Shown: positions 17,097-26,592 of the stretch, in pieces
Layout: each line of letters opens with the position of its first letter
Position numbering within the stretch: position 1 is the first letter of the stretch
NCBI RefSeq assembly: GCF_021650935.1
Contig: NZ_CP091244.1
Location: forward strand, 2,418,001-2,482,000
DNA: 64,000 nt
Direction of reading: 5' to 3'
Source of the DNA: Thiothrix winogradskyi
Lineage (GTDB): Bacteria; Pseudomonadota; Gammaproteobacteria; Thiotrichales; Thiotrichaceae
Made by a program: the position numbers and the translations under genes
Notes under the pieces: model-generated
Databases searched by the model: none
What the model saw: only the letters and a program-made list of their open reading frames with translations
Told to the model about the DNA's origin: nothing

Positions 17097-17477
17097 TTAG
17101 CCCGCGAAAGCGACCCGTAAAATACTCAAAATGCTGCTGGTTCCCAACAACACCAGTACCAGTTTCATCCCGATCAGCGCGGCAACTTTATAGCCGTCAT
17201 GATGGATATAATCTTCGATGATCACGGTCAATCCCTGCATCGCATGGAGAAAGGTGGTGAAGACGAATAGCGTCAGCATGGTGGTGGTAAAGGGCTGTGC
17301 AAACCATGCCGTCACTGTGGCGTAGTCCTCCCCGCTATGCGCAGCCACAGCAAATACAAGCCACAATGTCAGGGGGATGAGTGCAACCGCTGTGACGCGC
17401 TGCATCCACCAGTGCTTTACCCCATCGCTGGTAGTCCCCAGACCGCTGGCACGTTTGAAAGGTGTCAATAAACTCAT
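17097..17477 (-). CDS. sdhD: Succinate dehydrogenase membrane anchor subunit D
   Basis: A 126-residue protein with three transmembrane helices. KHWWMQRVTAVALIPL opens the first helix and FLHAMQGLTVIIEDYIHHD contains the region that supplies a haem b ligand and the DY near the quinone site. The start MSLLTPFKRASGL is preferred: an upstream in-frame start would overlap sdhC, and GAGG lies upstream of the chosen ATG. Confidence 0.93.
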   Translation of the reverse strand: MSLLTPFKRASGLGTTSDGVKHWWMQRVTAVALIPLTLWLVFAVAAHSGEDYATVTAWFAQPFTTTMLTLFVFTTFLHAMQGLTVIIEDYIHHDGYKVAALIGMKLVLVLLGTSSILSILRVAFAG

Positions 17478-17500
17478 GTGTAGCAATTCCTCAACAGGGT

Positions 17501-17878
17501 TCAGGCAATAAGCCAAAGCAGGATAGTGAGAGCCAACGACGCACCCACCGCGATTTTGCCGCTCAGGTAAACGCTGGGCAGATCGAAACCGTGTCCGCTA
17601 TCCCACACCAGATGGCGGATACCATTAGACAGGTGATAAAACAGCGCCCAAGACCAACCAAACAACACCAGTTTGCCGAACCATGAGCCAAGAATGGCAT
17701 TGGCATTGGCAAAAGATTCCTCACCCCCGGCAATCGCAGCCAGCCAATACGTCACTAACAATGTGCCGATAGCCAACACAACCCCTGTGCCTCGGTGCAG
17801 GATCGACAGTGCCGAGGTGAGTTGCGGCTTATACACCTGCAAGTGGGGTGAAAGTGGTCGTTTGTTCGCGGTCTTCAT
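17501..17878 (-). CDS. sdhC: Succinate dehydrogenase cytochrome b556 subunit
   Basis: A 125-residue membrane anchor with three helices. SPHLQVYKPQLTSALSILHRGTG is the family signature with the quinone-site Ser/Arg, and HLSNGIRHLVWDSG carries the haem-ligand His. First structural gene of the sdh unit, 42 nt after the GntR regulator on the same strand. Confidence 0.95.
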   Translation of the reverse strand: MKTANKRPLSPHLQVYKPQLTSALSILHRGTGVVLAIGTLLVTYWLAAIAGGEESFANANAILGSWFGKLVLFGWSWALFYHLSNGIRHLVWDSGHGFDLPSVYLSGKIAVGASLALTILLWLIA

Positions 17879-17920
17879 ACAGTATCCCCGTTGATAAAAA
17901 GCTAGAAAGCGTGTGTGCGG

Positions 17921-18610
17921 TTAAGTGTCTGATGGCGGCATCTGTTCCAGCAGCTTGCAGGCATAATCCCGCGACGCTCGAATATGATGGCGCATCAGCG
18001 TTTCCGCCATTTCCCCGTCGCGCCGCTCAATGGCTGACACGATCAGGTTGTGTTCCTGAAAAGCCTGTTCGCTGCGGCTAAACCCGGACTTGAGGCGGAA
18101 ACGGTAGAACCGTACCAAGTCATACAAGTCCTGACATAACATGCGAATCAGGCGTTTGTTCTTGCTGCCTTGGATAATCGAAAAGTGAAAATCCAGGTCA
18201 ACGTCATGTTGTGAATAGCTTTGGTGCTGGGCAATTTCGGCGTGATGACGCTCCAGAATCTTGCGCAGGTGTACCAATTCCTCTGCTGTCATGTGTTCAG
18301 CGGCGAGCCGTGCCGCCATACCTTCCGCAGCCTCGCGTATTTGGTAAATTTCCAACAATTGTTCTGTGGAAAAGTCAATGATGCGTGCACCAATATTGGG
18401 CTTGCGTGTTACCAAATTGCAGTTTTCCAGTTTACCAATGGCTTCGCGTAGCGAACCCCTGCTTACGCCATAGGCTGCTGCCAGCTCTGGCTCACTAATT
18501 TTTTTCCCAGCGGGGATCTCACCCACCAAAATGGCACGCCGCAAATCAAGAAATAACTTGTCTGCAATCGTTACCGGATCCTGCAATTTGCAGGCAGTCA
18601 GAAAGGCCAT
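17921..18610 (-). CDS. GntR family transcriptional regulator (FadR/FCD subgroup)
   Basis: A 229-residue regulator. Residues about 15-80 form the GntR winged helix (LRRAILVGEIPAGKKISEPE, YGVSRGSLREAIGKLE) and residues about 85-215 the all-helical FCD effector domain, with the usual metal-site Asp/His pattern (DLDFHFSII, LIRMLCQDLYDLV, HHIRASRDY). It lies upstream of sdhC on the same strand with 42 nt between them, and divergently from sucA. The shared intergenic region holds five TGTCGACA-like sites, so it very likely controls itself, sdhCDAB and sucA in response to a small carboxylate. The effector is not known. Confidence 0.9.
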   Translation of the reverse strand: MAFLTACKLQDPVTIADKLFLDLRRAILVGEIPAGKKISEPELAAAYGVSRGSLREAIGKLENCNLVTRKPNIGARIIDFSTEQLLEIYQIREAAEGMAARLAAEHMTAEELVHLRKILERHHAEIAQHQSYSQHDVDLDFHFSIIQGSKNKRLIRMLCQDLYDLVRFYRFRLKSGFSRSEQAFQEHNLIVSAIERRDGEMAETLMRHHIRASRDYACKLLEQMPPSDT

Positions 18611-18625
18611 GGTGCTACCTCATTT

Positions 18626-18653
18626 TGTCGACATCTTGTCTGTTGTGTTGACA
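18626..18653. promoter_or_regulatory. Operator pair upstream of the GntR gene
   Basis: TGTCGACA at 18626-18633 (perfect palindrome) and TGTTGACA at 18646-18653 (one change), 20 bp apart, about two helical turns. The second abuts the -10 of the minus-strand gntR promoter, the first lies in its 5' untranslated region. The inner GT-N2-AC pattern fits FadR-subgroup operators. Confidence 0.7.
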
Positions 18654-18681
18654 ATAATACCGCGAAATAGCGTTTTTTCAA
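18654..18681 (-). promoter_or_regulatory. Predicted sigma-70 promoter of gntR-sdhCDAB
   Basis: Read on the minus strand: TTGAAA (18676-18681), 16-nt spacer, TATTAT (18654-18659). Operators lie directly downstream. Confidence 0.55.
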
Positions 18682-18691
18682 GAAAAACATC

Positions 18692-18721
18692 CTGACATTG
18701 TTGACACTTTGAAGTTATAAT
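18692..18721 (+). promoter_or_regulatory. Predicted sigma-70 promoter of sucA
   Basis: CTGACA (18692-18697), 18-nt spacer, TATAAT (18716-18721), giving a start near 18728 and a leader of about 145 nt. Operator sites overlap the spacer and the start region. Confidence 0.65.
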
Positions 18722-18728
18722 GTCGACA
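18699..18728. promoter_or_regulatory. Operator pair overlapping the sucA promoter
   Basis: TGTTGACA at 18699-18706 and TGTCGACA at 18721-18728, 22 bp apart. They sit just after the -35 and just after the -10, as expected for repression. Confidence 0.7.
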
Positions 18729-18795
18729 CTATAACCAAGAAATGACAGTGTTTACCCTGAATATGTGGGTAGCAGCGCACCTTAAGACACCAAGA

Positions 18796-18803
18796 TGTCG
18801 ACA
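18796..18803. promoter_or_regulatory. Single downstream operator site in the sucA leader
   Basis: Fifth copy, a perfect TGTCGACA, about 70 bp into the predicted sucA transcript. Confidence 0.6.
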
Positions 18804-18872
18804 ATGCACTAGTTTGCTGCACTGCGTCAAGTCAGAAATGTTTGATATTTACCATCAATGTAGGTTGGAAAC

Positions 18873-21716
18873 ATGAACAAAGGAGAAGGACAGGCTGCGG
18901 CCTGGAATGCGGATACACAATTAGACGGTAACAGCCTGCTGTATCTGGAAGAAATGTATGAGCGTTATTTGCAAGAACCGGCATCCATACCCGCGAGTTG
19001 GCAGCACTATTTTGATGCATTGCCACAGGTTAACGGGCAGGAGCGTGACACGCGCCACTCACTGGTAAAAGACTATTTCCGCGCTTATGCGGCAAAGCCC
19101 CAAGCCTATGCTGCGCCCGCCGCTAATAGCGGTGTTGATCTGGAACATGAGCGCAAGCAAGTTAAAGTATTACAGCTTATCAACGCTTACCGTTTCCAGG
19201 GGCATTTCCATGCTCAAACAAATCCATTGGAGGAGAATGCCCCCGCGTTTGTTAAAGAACTGACATTGGCGTATCACTCCTTGAGTGAAGCCGATTTAGG
19301 GACGACGTTTAACACGGGTTCATTGTTTTCACGGGATCAGATGACGTTGCGCGACATCATTACCCAATTGGAGCAAACCTATTGTGCGCATATTGGGGTG
19401 CAGTACATGCACACCACGAATACCGAACAAAAGCGCTGGATTCAGCAGCGCCTTGAAACGGTGCGTTCTACAGCGACTTACAGCAATGAACAAAAACTCG
19501 AAATCCTTGATCGCCTCATTGCAGCGGAAGGTTTAGAGCGTTATTTGCATACCAACTACGTCGGTCAAAAGCGTTTCTCGCTGGAAGGTGGTGAAAGCCT
19601 GATCCCGATGCTCAATGGCTTGATTCAACATGCAGGCGCACTTGGCACGCAAGAAATGGTTATCGGCATGGCGCATCGTGGGCGTTTGAATGTGCTGGTG
19701 AATGTATTGGGTAAAGCGCCCGGTTTGTTGTTTGGTGAGTTTGAAGGCAAGTATTCCTACAGCGGTCGTACCGGCGATGTGAAATACCACATGGGTTACG
19801 CCTCTGACATGATGACGCCGGGCGGCCCGTTACACGTGGCGATGGCATTTAACCCGTCGCATCTGGAAATCGTCGGGCCGGTGGTGGAAGGTGCAGTACG
19901 TGCGCGTCAAGACCGTTGGCCAGAAGGTGGTGACGATAAAATTGTGCCAGTGGTATTGCACGGTGATGCAGCATTCGCAGGGCAAGGCGTTAACATGGAA
20001 ATGCTGCAAATGGCAGATACCCGTGGCTATCGTACTGCCGGTACGGTGCATATTGTCATTAACAATCAGGTGGGTTTCACCACCAGTGCGGCGGCGGATG
20101 CACGTTCCACCTTCTATTGCACTGACATCGCTAAGATGGTTGATTCGCCGGTATTCCACGTCAACGGTGATGACCCGGAAGCAGTGTTGCTGGTTACGCA
20201 AGTCGCGATGGATTACCGCGCTACCTTCAAGAAAGATGTGGTGATTGATCTGGTGTGCTACCGCCGCCACGGTCATAACGAAGCGGATGAGCCATCGGCG
20301 ACCCAGCCGGTGATGTACCGCAAGATCCGTGCGATGCCCACTACGCGCGAACGTTACGCCCAGCAATTGATTGCAGCAGGCGTTATCAGTGCGGAAGAGG
20401 CGCAGGCACGGGTGCAACGTTGCCGCCAGCAACTCACGGAAGGTGCGCCAACCGTGCCACATTTGCTTGAAAAAGGGCAAGTCGAAAATCCGCATCCGGT
20501 TAATTGGAAGCGTTTTGTTGGTGGCAAATGGGATATGCCGACCGATACCACCATCGACGCGGCAACCGTGCGTAACTTGGGTGAAAAACTCACGATTTAC
20601 CCGGAAGGTTTCAAACTGAACTCCCGCGTGGCGCGTATTGTGGCTGACCGTAAGAAAATGGCGGCTGGCGAACAGTTAATGGACTGGGGCTTCTGTGAAA
20701 ATCTGGCTTACGCAAGCTTGATTGAAGAAGGCTACCCGGTGCGTTTGTCGGGTGAAGATTGTGGGCGTGGTACCTTCTTCCACCGTCATGCGGTCTTCCA
20801 TGAGCAGGAAACCGGCGAAACTTACGTGCCATTGCAACACCTCTCCCCAGCGCAAAAGCCGTTTGTGGTCATCGACTCACTGTTATCAGAAGAGGCAGTA
20901 CTGGGCTTTGAATACGGTTACGCCACGACTGAGGCCAATACCCTGACCATTTGGGAGGCGCAATTCGGTGACTTTGCGAACTGTGCGCAAGTCGTTATCG
21001 ACCAGTTCATCAGTTCCGGTGAACAGAAGTGGGGTTTGCTATGTGGTTTGGTAATGTTGTTGCCGCACGGCTTTGAAGGTCAGGGACCGGAACACTCTTC
21101 CGCTCGTTTGGAACGTTATTTGCAGTTGTGTGCACAAGACAATATGCAGGTGTGTGTGCCGAGTACGCCCGCACAAGCATTCCATATGTTGCGTCGGCAG
21201 ATGGTGCGTGATTACCGTACCCCGCTGATCGTCATGACCCCGAAAAGCCTGCTCCGTCACCCGCTGGCAGTGAACAGCATGGAAGACATTACCGAGCGTG
21301 GTTTCCAGAATGTCATCGACGAAATCGACGCGATCGACCCGCTGAAGGTAACACGCTTGGTCATGTGCAGTGGTAAGGTTTACTACGATCTGTTGGAACA
21401 GCGTCGTAAAGCGGGTTTGGAACATGTTGCCATTGTGCGGGTTGAGCAATTGTACCCATTCCCGGAAGCGGATATGAATGCCATGCTGGATCGTTACCCG
21501 AACGTCGCGGTGAATGTGTGGTGTCAGGAAGAGCCATTGAATCAAGGTGCATGGTTGAGCATCCAACCCTCCTTGCGCACAGTATTAGGTGGGACGGCAC
21601 GTTTGGATGTGTCGAGTCGACCGGCATCGGCTTCACCAGCAGTGGGTAGCGCTAAAGTTCATGCTGCACAGCAGCAAGAATTGGTGGATAATGCGCTGGG
21701 AATTACTATGTCGTAA
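18873..21716 (+). CDS. sucA: 2-oxoglutarate dehydrogenase E1 component
   Basis: A 947-residue thiamine-diphosphate enzyme of the TCA cycle that decarboxylates 2-oxoglutarate and passes succinyl to the E2 lipoyl group. The N-terminal E2-contact segment (NSLLYLEEMYERYLQEP), the ThDP motif beginning GDAAFAGQGVNMEML and ending NNQVGFTT, RRHGHNEADEP, and the C-terminal HGFEGQGPEHSSARLERYLQ with QEEPLNQGAW are all present. Length is typical. No sucB follows: 14 nt after its stop the next gene is zapE, so E2 must be encoded elsewhere. Confidence 0.97.
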   Translation: MNKGEGQAAAWNADTQLDGNSLLYLEEMYERYLQEPASIPASWQHYFDALPQVNGQERDTRHSLVKDYFRAYAAKPQAYAAPAANSGVDLEHERKQVKVLQLINAYRFQGHFHAQTNPLEENAPAFVKELTLAYHSLSEADLGTTFNTGSLFSRDQMTLRDIITQLEQTYCAHIGVQYMHTTNTEQKRWIQQRLETVRSTATYSNEQKLEILDRLIAAEGLERYLHTNYVGQKRFSLEGGESLIPMLNGLIQHAGALGTQEMVIGMAHRGRLNVLVNVLGKAPGLLFGEFEGKYSYSGRTGDVKYHMGYASDMMTPGGPLHVAMAFNPSHLEIVGPVVEGAVRARQDRWPEGGDDKIVPVVLHGDAAFAGQGVNMEMLQMADTRGYRTAGTVHIVINNQVGFTTSAAADARSTFYCTDIAKMVDSPVFHVNGDDPEAVLLVTQVAMDYRATFKKDVVIDLVCYRRHGHNEADEPSATQPVMYRKIRAMPTTRERYAQQLIAAGVISAEEAQARVQRCRQQLTEGAPTVPHLLEKGQVENPHPVNWKRFVGGKWDMPTDTTIDAATVRNLGEKLTIYPEGFKLNSRVARIVADRKKMAAGEQLMDWGFCENLAYASLIEEGYPVRLSGEDCGRGTFFHRHAVFHEQETGETYVPLQHLSPAQKPFVVIDSLLSEEAVLGFEYGYATTEANTLTIWEAQFGDFANCAQVVIDQFISSGEQKWGLLCGLVMLLPHGFEGQGPEHSSARLERYLQLCAQDNMQVCVPSTPAQAFHMLRRQMVRDYRTPLIVMTPKSLLRHPLAVNSMEDITERGFQNVIDEIDAIDPLKVTRLVMCSGKVYYDLLEQRRKAGLEHVAIVRVEQLYPFPEADMNAMLDRYPNVAVNVWCQEEPLNQGAWLSIQPSLRTVLGGTARLDVSSRPASASPAVGSAKVHAAQQQELVDNALGITMS

Positions 21717-21730
21717 AGGAAGGAAACGTT

Positions 21731-22858
21731 ATGCCGCTGTTGAAGCATTACCATGATGCCATCAAAGAGGGTGTGATCCAGCAGGATCCTGCCCAAATGG
21801 AAGGTCTCAAGGTTTTGCAGGAAGTCTGGAATGGCTTGCTCAAACCACGAGAAAATGCGCCCGTGGCACGTTCGCGGGGCTTGTTGTCGGTGTTTTCCAA
21901 GCGGCATAACGTGATTGCGATTGAGCCGGTGCGCGGCGCTTACCTGTGGGGTGGCGTCGGGCGCGGCAAGACTTGGCTAATGGATATGTTTTACTCGCGC
22001 ATTCCGCTGACGGAAAAGCGGCGAATGCATTACCACCATTTCATGTTCTTCATCCATGAAGAGCTAAAAAAACTTGCCCACCATCGTAGCCCCTTGGAGG
22101 CGATGGCGGCGCAATTGGCACAAGAAGTACACTTATTGTGCATCGACGAATTCCACGTCATGGACATTGTGGATGCCATGCTGTTGCACGGCTTGTTGGA
22201 TGCGATGTGCAAACACGGCATTACTTTGGTGACAACTTCTAACCGTCCGCCCGATGATTTGTATTTGAATGGTTTACAGCGCGAACGTTTCTTGCCTGCG
22301 ATTGCGTTACTCAAGAAGCATACACATGTGGTGGAACTGGATAACCAGATTGACTACCGCATGTTAAAGCATGTCAGCCAGGATAGCTTTTTGGAAGACG
22401 ACGATGCGGTGTTGGTGGAACACGAGCTGGAAAAATGTTTCGCGGAACTCGCCAGCGGTGCGATTGAAGTGGGGCAGGATATTGAGGTGCAAGGGCGTTG
22501 CCTGCCAACGCATCGCTTGTCTGAAAACATTGTGTGGTTTGATTTCAAGACCTTGTGCGAAACCGCACGCTCTACCCGTGATTATATCGAGTTAGCAGAA
22601 CGCTTTGATTACATTGTGTTATCAGGTCTGCATGTGTTGACTGAGGAACACGAATCAGCGGCACGGCGCTTTCTTAATCTGATTGACGAATTGTATGACC
22701 GACATGTGCAGTTTATTTTTTCCACGACGATTGCACCGGATAGTTTGTATCAGGGTGAGAAATTGCGCTTTGAGTTTCAACGTGCCTTAAGTCGCTTGAA
22801 TGAGATGAAAGGGGACGATTATCAATCGGTGCGTTTGAACGGGCAAGGAACGCATTAA
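21731..22858 (+). CDS. zapE: Cell division protein ZapE (AFG1-like ATPase)
   Basis: A 375-residue P-loop ATPase of the AFG1/ZapE family, which in E. coli acts on the Z-ring at late division. Walker A is GGVGRGKTWLMD (about residues 74-85), Walker B is LLCIDEFHV, and TTSNRPPDDLYLNGLQRERFLP is the sensor region typical of the family. It follows sucA by 14 nt in the same direction and is probably cotranscribed. Confidence 0.95.
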   Translation: MPLLKHYHDAIKEGVIQQDPAQMEGLKVLQEVWNGLLKPRENAPVARSRGLLSVFSKRHNVIAIEPVRGAYLWGGVGRGKTWLMDMFYSRIPLTEKRRMHYHHFMFFIHEELKKLAHHRSPLEAMAAQLAQEVHLLCIDEFHVMDIVDAMLLHGLLDAMCKHGITLVTTSNRPPDDLYLNGLQRERFLPAIALLKKHTHVVELDNQIDYRMLKHVSQDSFLEDDDAVLVEHELEKCFAELASGAIEVGQDIEVQGRCLPTHRLSENIVWFDFKTLCETARSTRDYIELAERFDYIVLSGLHVLTEEHESAARRFLNLIDELYDRHVQFIFSTTIAPDSLYQGEKLRFEFQRALSRLNEMKGDDYQSVRLNGQGTH

Positions 22859-22940
22859 CTGATGATACCGATGGTGTGAATAAAAAATAGCCATTTTGGT
22901 TTGTCACGGGTAAAATACCTCGAAATGCGAGGTGTTTATG

Positions 22941-23300
22941 ATGAAGACTATAACGAAAGCGACAGCAGTAAAGGGCTTACTGATGTTGGGGATGCTGTTG
23001 AATCTCACTGCTTGTGGCACGGCATCTGCGCCGCTGTCTTATGATTCTATCCATTCGATTACCCAACCGCTTGCGTTGCGCACCAATGATATGCAGTTGC
23101 AGCAACGCCAGTGCACCAATAGCTATTTGCTGATGCAGGATTGTGACACGGTGGTGCGGCGTGATGTCCGCCTCAGTGAGAACGTCCGCGAGAATGTGTT
23201 CGATAACTTGTCTGATCGCTTGTTTGCGAATGGTCGTTCTAACGCTAAAGCACGTTGGCGGCTGAAGCGGGATCGGGTGGAGTGGCAATACCGCTTTTAA
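22941..23300 (+). CDS. Small putative lipoprotein
   Basis: A 119-residue protein. MKTITKATAVKGLLMLGMLL then LTAC gives a lipobox near residue 23. The mature part has conserved-looking Cys residues (QRQCTNSYLLMQDC) and a basic C-terminus. GCGAGG 8 nt upstream favours the ATG at 22941 over the one at 22938. No known domain recognised. Confidence 0.6.
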   Translation: MKTITKATAVKGLLMLGMLLNLTACGTASAPLSYDSIHSITQPLALRTNDMQLQQRQCTNSYLLMQDCDTVVRRDVRLSENVRENVFDNLSDRLFANGRSNAKARWRLKRDRVEWQYRF

Positions 23301-23437
23301 GCGCGTTAGGTGGGTTGAATTAAACGACGTATGGCACATTAACCTCGCAAGATTGGCGTAATCAGCACTTCATGGTTTTGTTAGGGTAGAATCAAGGCAC
23401 CGCCGGAAGCGACCCGGCTTTGTTGCAATGGTGCTGA

Positions 23438-26260
23438 ATGGATGTTTCAACGATTAATCTGCCGTTAACGGTATTGCTGCCTTTTGTGGGGGCGGCGGTA
23501 GTGGCATGGGCTGCCCGTTTTCATCGAGTGGCGGCGGCATGGCTTGCGGGAATCACGACGTTATTGGCGTTGGGGTTGCTGTACCCTGCATTGATTGCCG
23601 TGTTTGCCGGTGAGACGGTCATTCAATCTTGGGTGTGGATGCCTGCTATCGGCTTGGATTTCGCTTTCCGTTTGGATGGTCTGGGCGCATTGTTTGCCTT
23701 GCTGATCCTTGTCATTGGTCTGCTGATCATCCTCTACGCCCGTTATTATTTGTCAGCGAAAGATTCAATGGGGCGGTTTTTTGCCTACCTGCTGATGTTC
23801 ATGGGGTCAATGCTGGGCGTGGTATTGTCAGAAAACCTGCTGCAATTGGTGGTGTTCTGGGAGCTGACCTCATTAAGTTCCTTCCTGCTGATCAGTTATT
23901 GGCAACACCGTGAGGATGCGCGGCAAGGAGCGCGAATGGCGTTGGCAATCACTGGCGGTGGCGGATTGGCATTGCTGGCGGGTATTTTGTTGCTGGGGCA
24001 GATGGCGGGCAGTTACAACTTGTCAGACGTATTGCTGGCGGGTGAGCAAATCCGTGCCCATGCGCTGTATTTGCCGACACTCGTGTTGATTGCGATTGGG
24101 GTATTTACCAAATCGGCACAATTCCCGTTTCATTTCTGGCTGCCGAATGCGATGTCAGCACCGACTCCCGTTTCCGCGTATTTGCACTCCGCCACCATGG
24201 TGAAAGCGGGGATTTTCCTATTGGCGCGGTTTTTCCCAGTGTTGTCGGGTACACCGGAATGGTTCTGGCTGATTGGTACGGTGGGGATGGCGACTTTGCT
24301 GGTGGGGGCGTTTGTGGCGTTGTTCCAGCACGATTTGAAAGGCTTGTTGGCGTATTCGACCATTAGCCATCTGGGGCTGATTACCTTGCTGTTTGGGCTG
24401 GGAACGGAACTGGCGGCGGTGGCAGCATTGTTCCACATTATTAACCATGCCACGTTTAAAGCTTCGCTGTTTATGGTGGCGGGGATTATTGACCATGAAA
24501 CCGGGTCGCGGGATATGCGCCGGATTAATGGTTTGCTGAAATACATGCCGCATACGGCGGTGCTGGCAATGATTGCGGCGGCGGCAATGGCGGGTGTGCC
24601 ATTGTTGAACGGTTTTTTGAGCAAGGAGATGTTCTTTGATCAGGCGGTGGTGGCTTCCAGTACGTCGGTTTGGGCATTGACTATTCCGGTGTTAGCAACA
24701 CTTGCCGGGATATTTTCGGTGGCGTATTCCTTGCGCTTTATCCATGACGTGTTTTTCAATGGTGAACCGATTGATTTGCCGAAAACGCCGCATGAGCCGC
24801 CGCCGTTTATGCGGATTCCGGTCGATGTGCTGGTGGTATTGTGCATTGCGGTGGGAATGTTGCCGATGTTTACGGTCGCGCCGTTGCTGGCAGTGGCGGT
24901 GCAGGGAACATTGCAGGGCGTTCCACCCGAATACAGTCTGGCGATTTGGCACGGGTTTAATGAGCCATTGCTGATGAGTTTTATCGCGCTGGTGGGCGGG
25001 ATTGCGTTGTATACGGTACGCAAGCCGCTGTTTGCTTGGTATGAATCGCGAGTGAGAGGCCAGCAGTTGCGGCGCTTGTATGACTGGAAAATCGACAAGT
25101 TGTTACAGGTGGCGCGTGGCGTGACCCGTGGGTTTGACCGGGGTTCGTTGCAGGATATGTTGTTCTGGGTGCTGGGTTTCACCTTGCTGATGGGGGCTGC
25201 GGGGTTCTTGTCGAGTACTGCGCCCTTGTTGGGTGAGCGGGCATTGTTGCCGCTGGATGCGGTGAGTCTGGCGGTGGGAGCAACGTTGATTCTTGCGAGC
25301 CTGTTGAGTGTGGTATTGCACCGCGAACGCTTGATCGCGCTGGTAATCTTGGGTGCGGTTGGCTTGGTGGTGTCGCTGGCATTTGTGAAATTTTCCGCGC
25401 CGGATTTGGCCTTGACGCAATTGTCGGTGGAAATTGTCACGATTGTATTGCTGATGCTGGCCTTGTATTTCCTGCCGCAATATACCCCACGTATCAGTGC
25501 AGTGTGGCGTAAGTGGCGTGACGGTGTGCTGGCGGGATTGTTGGGGTTGGGATCAGCGGCGTTGGCGTTGGCGGTGATGACCCGTGAGACGGCGAACTTG
25601 GCGGATTATTTCGTGACGCAAAGTGTGCCGGGCGGTGGCGGTACGAATGTGGTGAATGTGATTCTGGTGGATTTCCGGGGCTTTGATACCTTGGGGGAAA
25701 TCGCGGTACTGGCCTTGGCGGGCTTGGGCATTTTTGCCTTGTTGCAGCAAATTAAATTGTATGCACCTGCGGAAGATAGCAGTGGACGCGCTTGGGCGTT
25801 GGAGGCGAATCCGTTCATTTTACAAACCTTTAGCCGGGTGTTGTTCCCGATGATGTTGATGGTGGCGGTGTTTGTGTTCCTGCGCGGGCATAACTTGCCG
25901 GGCGGTGGATTTATTGCTGGGTTGATTGCGGCCTTGGCGATTGTGTTGCAGAACTTGGCGAATGGGATTGGCTGGACGGCGCAACGGCTGCGTACTGACA
26001 TGCATTCCTGGCTGGCGGCGGGTTTGCTGTTGGCTGCGGGCACGGGGATGGTGGCGATGGCGTTGGGGTATCCGTTCCTCACTTCGGCACACACGCATGT
26101 GCATTGGCCGGTGGTCGGTGGCTTTGAGCTGGCGAGTGCCATGTTCTTTGACGCGGGTGTTTTCTTGGTGGTCGTGGGAGCAACGGTAATGATTCTGGTG
26201 GAACTGGGCAAGCTTAACCGAGTGGATGCGCCCGCGCCTGTGCTGCAAGGAGAGGTGTAA
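23438..26260 (+). CDS. mrpA: Na+/H+ antiporter subunit A fused to subunit B (MrpAB/PhaAB)
   Basis: A 940-residue polytopic subunit of the Mrp complex, related to NuoL of complex I. The proton-channel domain shows the TM5 Glu in FWELTSLSSFLLIS, a Lys in FTKSAQFPFHFWLPNAM and another in SATMVKAGIFLLARF. After the subunit A C-terminal domain, residues about 800-935 match MrpB (FPMMLMVAVFVFLRGHN, LPGGGFIAGLIAALA, FELASAMFFDAGVFLVVVG). The fused AB form is the group found in proteobacteria such as rhizobial PhaAB. First gene of a six-gene operon. Confidence 0.95.
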   Translation: MDVSTINLPLTVLLPFVGAAVVAWAARFHRVAAAWLAGITTLLALGLLYPALIAVFAGETVIQSWVWMPAIGLDFAFRLDGLGALFALLILVIGLLIILYARYYLSAKDSMGRFFAYLLMFMGSMLGVVLSENLLQLVVFWELTSLSSFLLISYWQHREDARQGARMALAITGGGGLALLAGILLLGQMAGSYNLSDVLLAGEQIRAHALYLPTLVLIAIGVFTKSAQFPFHFWLPNAMSAPTPVSAYLHSATMVKAGIFLLARFFPVLSGTPEWFWLIGTVGMATLLVGAFVALFQHDLKGLLAYSTISHLGLITLLFGLGTELAAVAALFHIINHATFKASLFMVAGIIDHETGSRDMRRINGLLKYMPHTAVLAMIAAAAMAGVPLLNGFLSKEMFFDQAVVASSTSVWALTIPVLATLAGIFSVAYSLRFIHDVFFNGEPIDLPKTPHEPPPFMRIPVDVLVVLCIAVGMLPMFTVAPLLAVAVQGTLQGVPPEYSLAIWHGFNEPLLMSFIALVGGIALYTVRKPLFAWYESRVRGQQLRRLYDWKIDKLLQVARGVTRGFDRGSLQDMLFWVLGFTLLMGAAGFLSSTAPLLGERALLPLDAVSLAVGATLILASLLSVVLHRERLIALVILGAVGLVVSLAFVKFSAPDLALTQLSVEIVTIVLLMLALYFLPQYTPRISAVWRKWRDGVLAGLLGLGSAALALAVMTRETANLADYFVTQSVPGGGGTNVVNVILVDFRGFDTLGEIAVLALAGLGIFALLQQIKLYAPAEDSSGRAWALEANPFILQTFSRVLFPMMLMVAVFVFLRGHNLPGGGFIAGLIAALAIVLQNLANGIGWTAQRLRTDMHSWLAAGLLLAAGTGMVAMALGYPFLTSAHTHVHWPVVGGFELASAMFFDAGVFLVVVGATVMILVELGKLNRVDAPAPVLQGEV

Positions 26261-26592
26261 TGGAGTTATTGATTGCCTTGAGTATCGGGGTGCTGGTGGC
26301 TTGCGGGGTGTATTTGGTGTTGCGTGCCAGTACCTTTCCGGTGGTGATGGGGCTGACCTTGTTGTCGTATGCGACCAATTTGTTTTTGTTTGCGATGGGG
26401 CGGCTGGCCATTGGTGTGCCTGCGATTGTGAGCCAGGATGCCGCAGGGTATACCGACCCGTTGCCGCAGGCATTGGTATTGACCGCGATTGTGATTGCCT
26501 TTGGGATGACCGCGTTTGCCATTGTGTTGGCGTTGAAAGTCCGCAGTGAAACCGGCAGTGATCATGTGGATGGGAAAGGGGGTGAGGTGTGA
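26260..26592 (+). CDS. mrpC: Na+/H+ antiporter subunit C
   Basis: A 110-residue NuoK-like subunit with three membrane helices (MELLIALSIGVLVACGVYL, SYATNLFLFAMG, LVLTAIVIAFGMTAFAIVLA). Its ATG overlaps the stop of mrpA (TAATG). Confidence 0.93.
   Translation: MELLIALSIGVLVACGVYLVLRASTFPVVMGLTLLSYATNLFLFAMGRLAIGVPAIVSQDAAGYTDPLPQALVLTAIVIAFGMTAFAIVLALKVRSETGSDHVDGKGGEV

Noticed and set aside
23401..23430. A possible gccgg/ccggc hairpin before the mrp operon as terminator
   Set aside because: Only a 5-bp stem followed by a broken T stretch (tttgttg); too weak to call.
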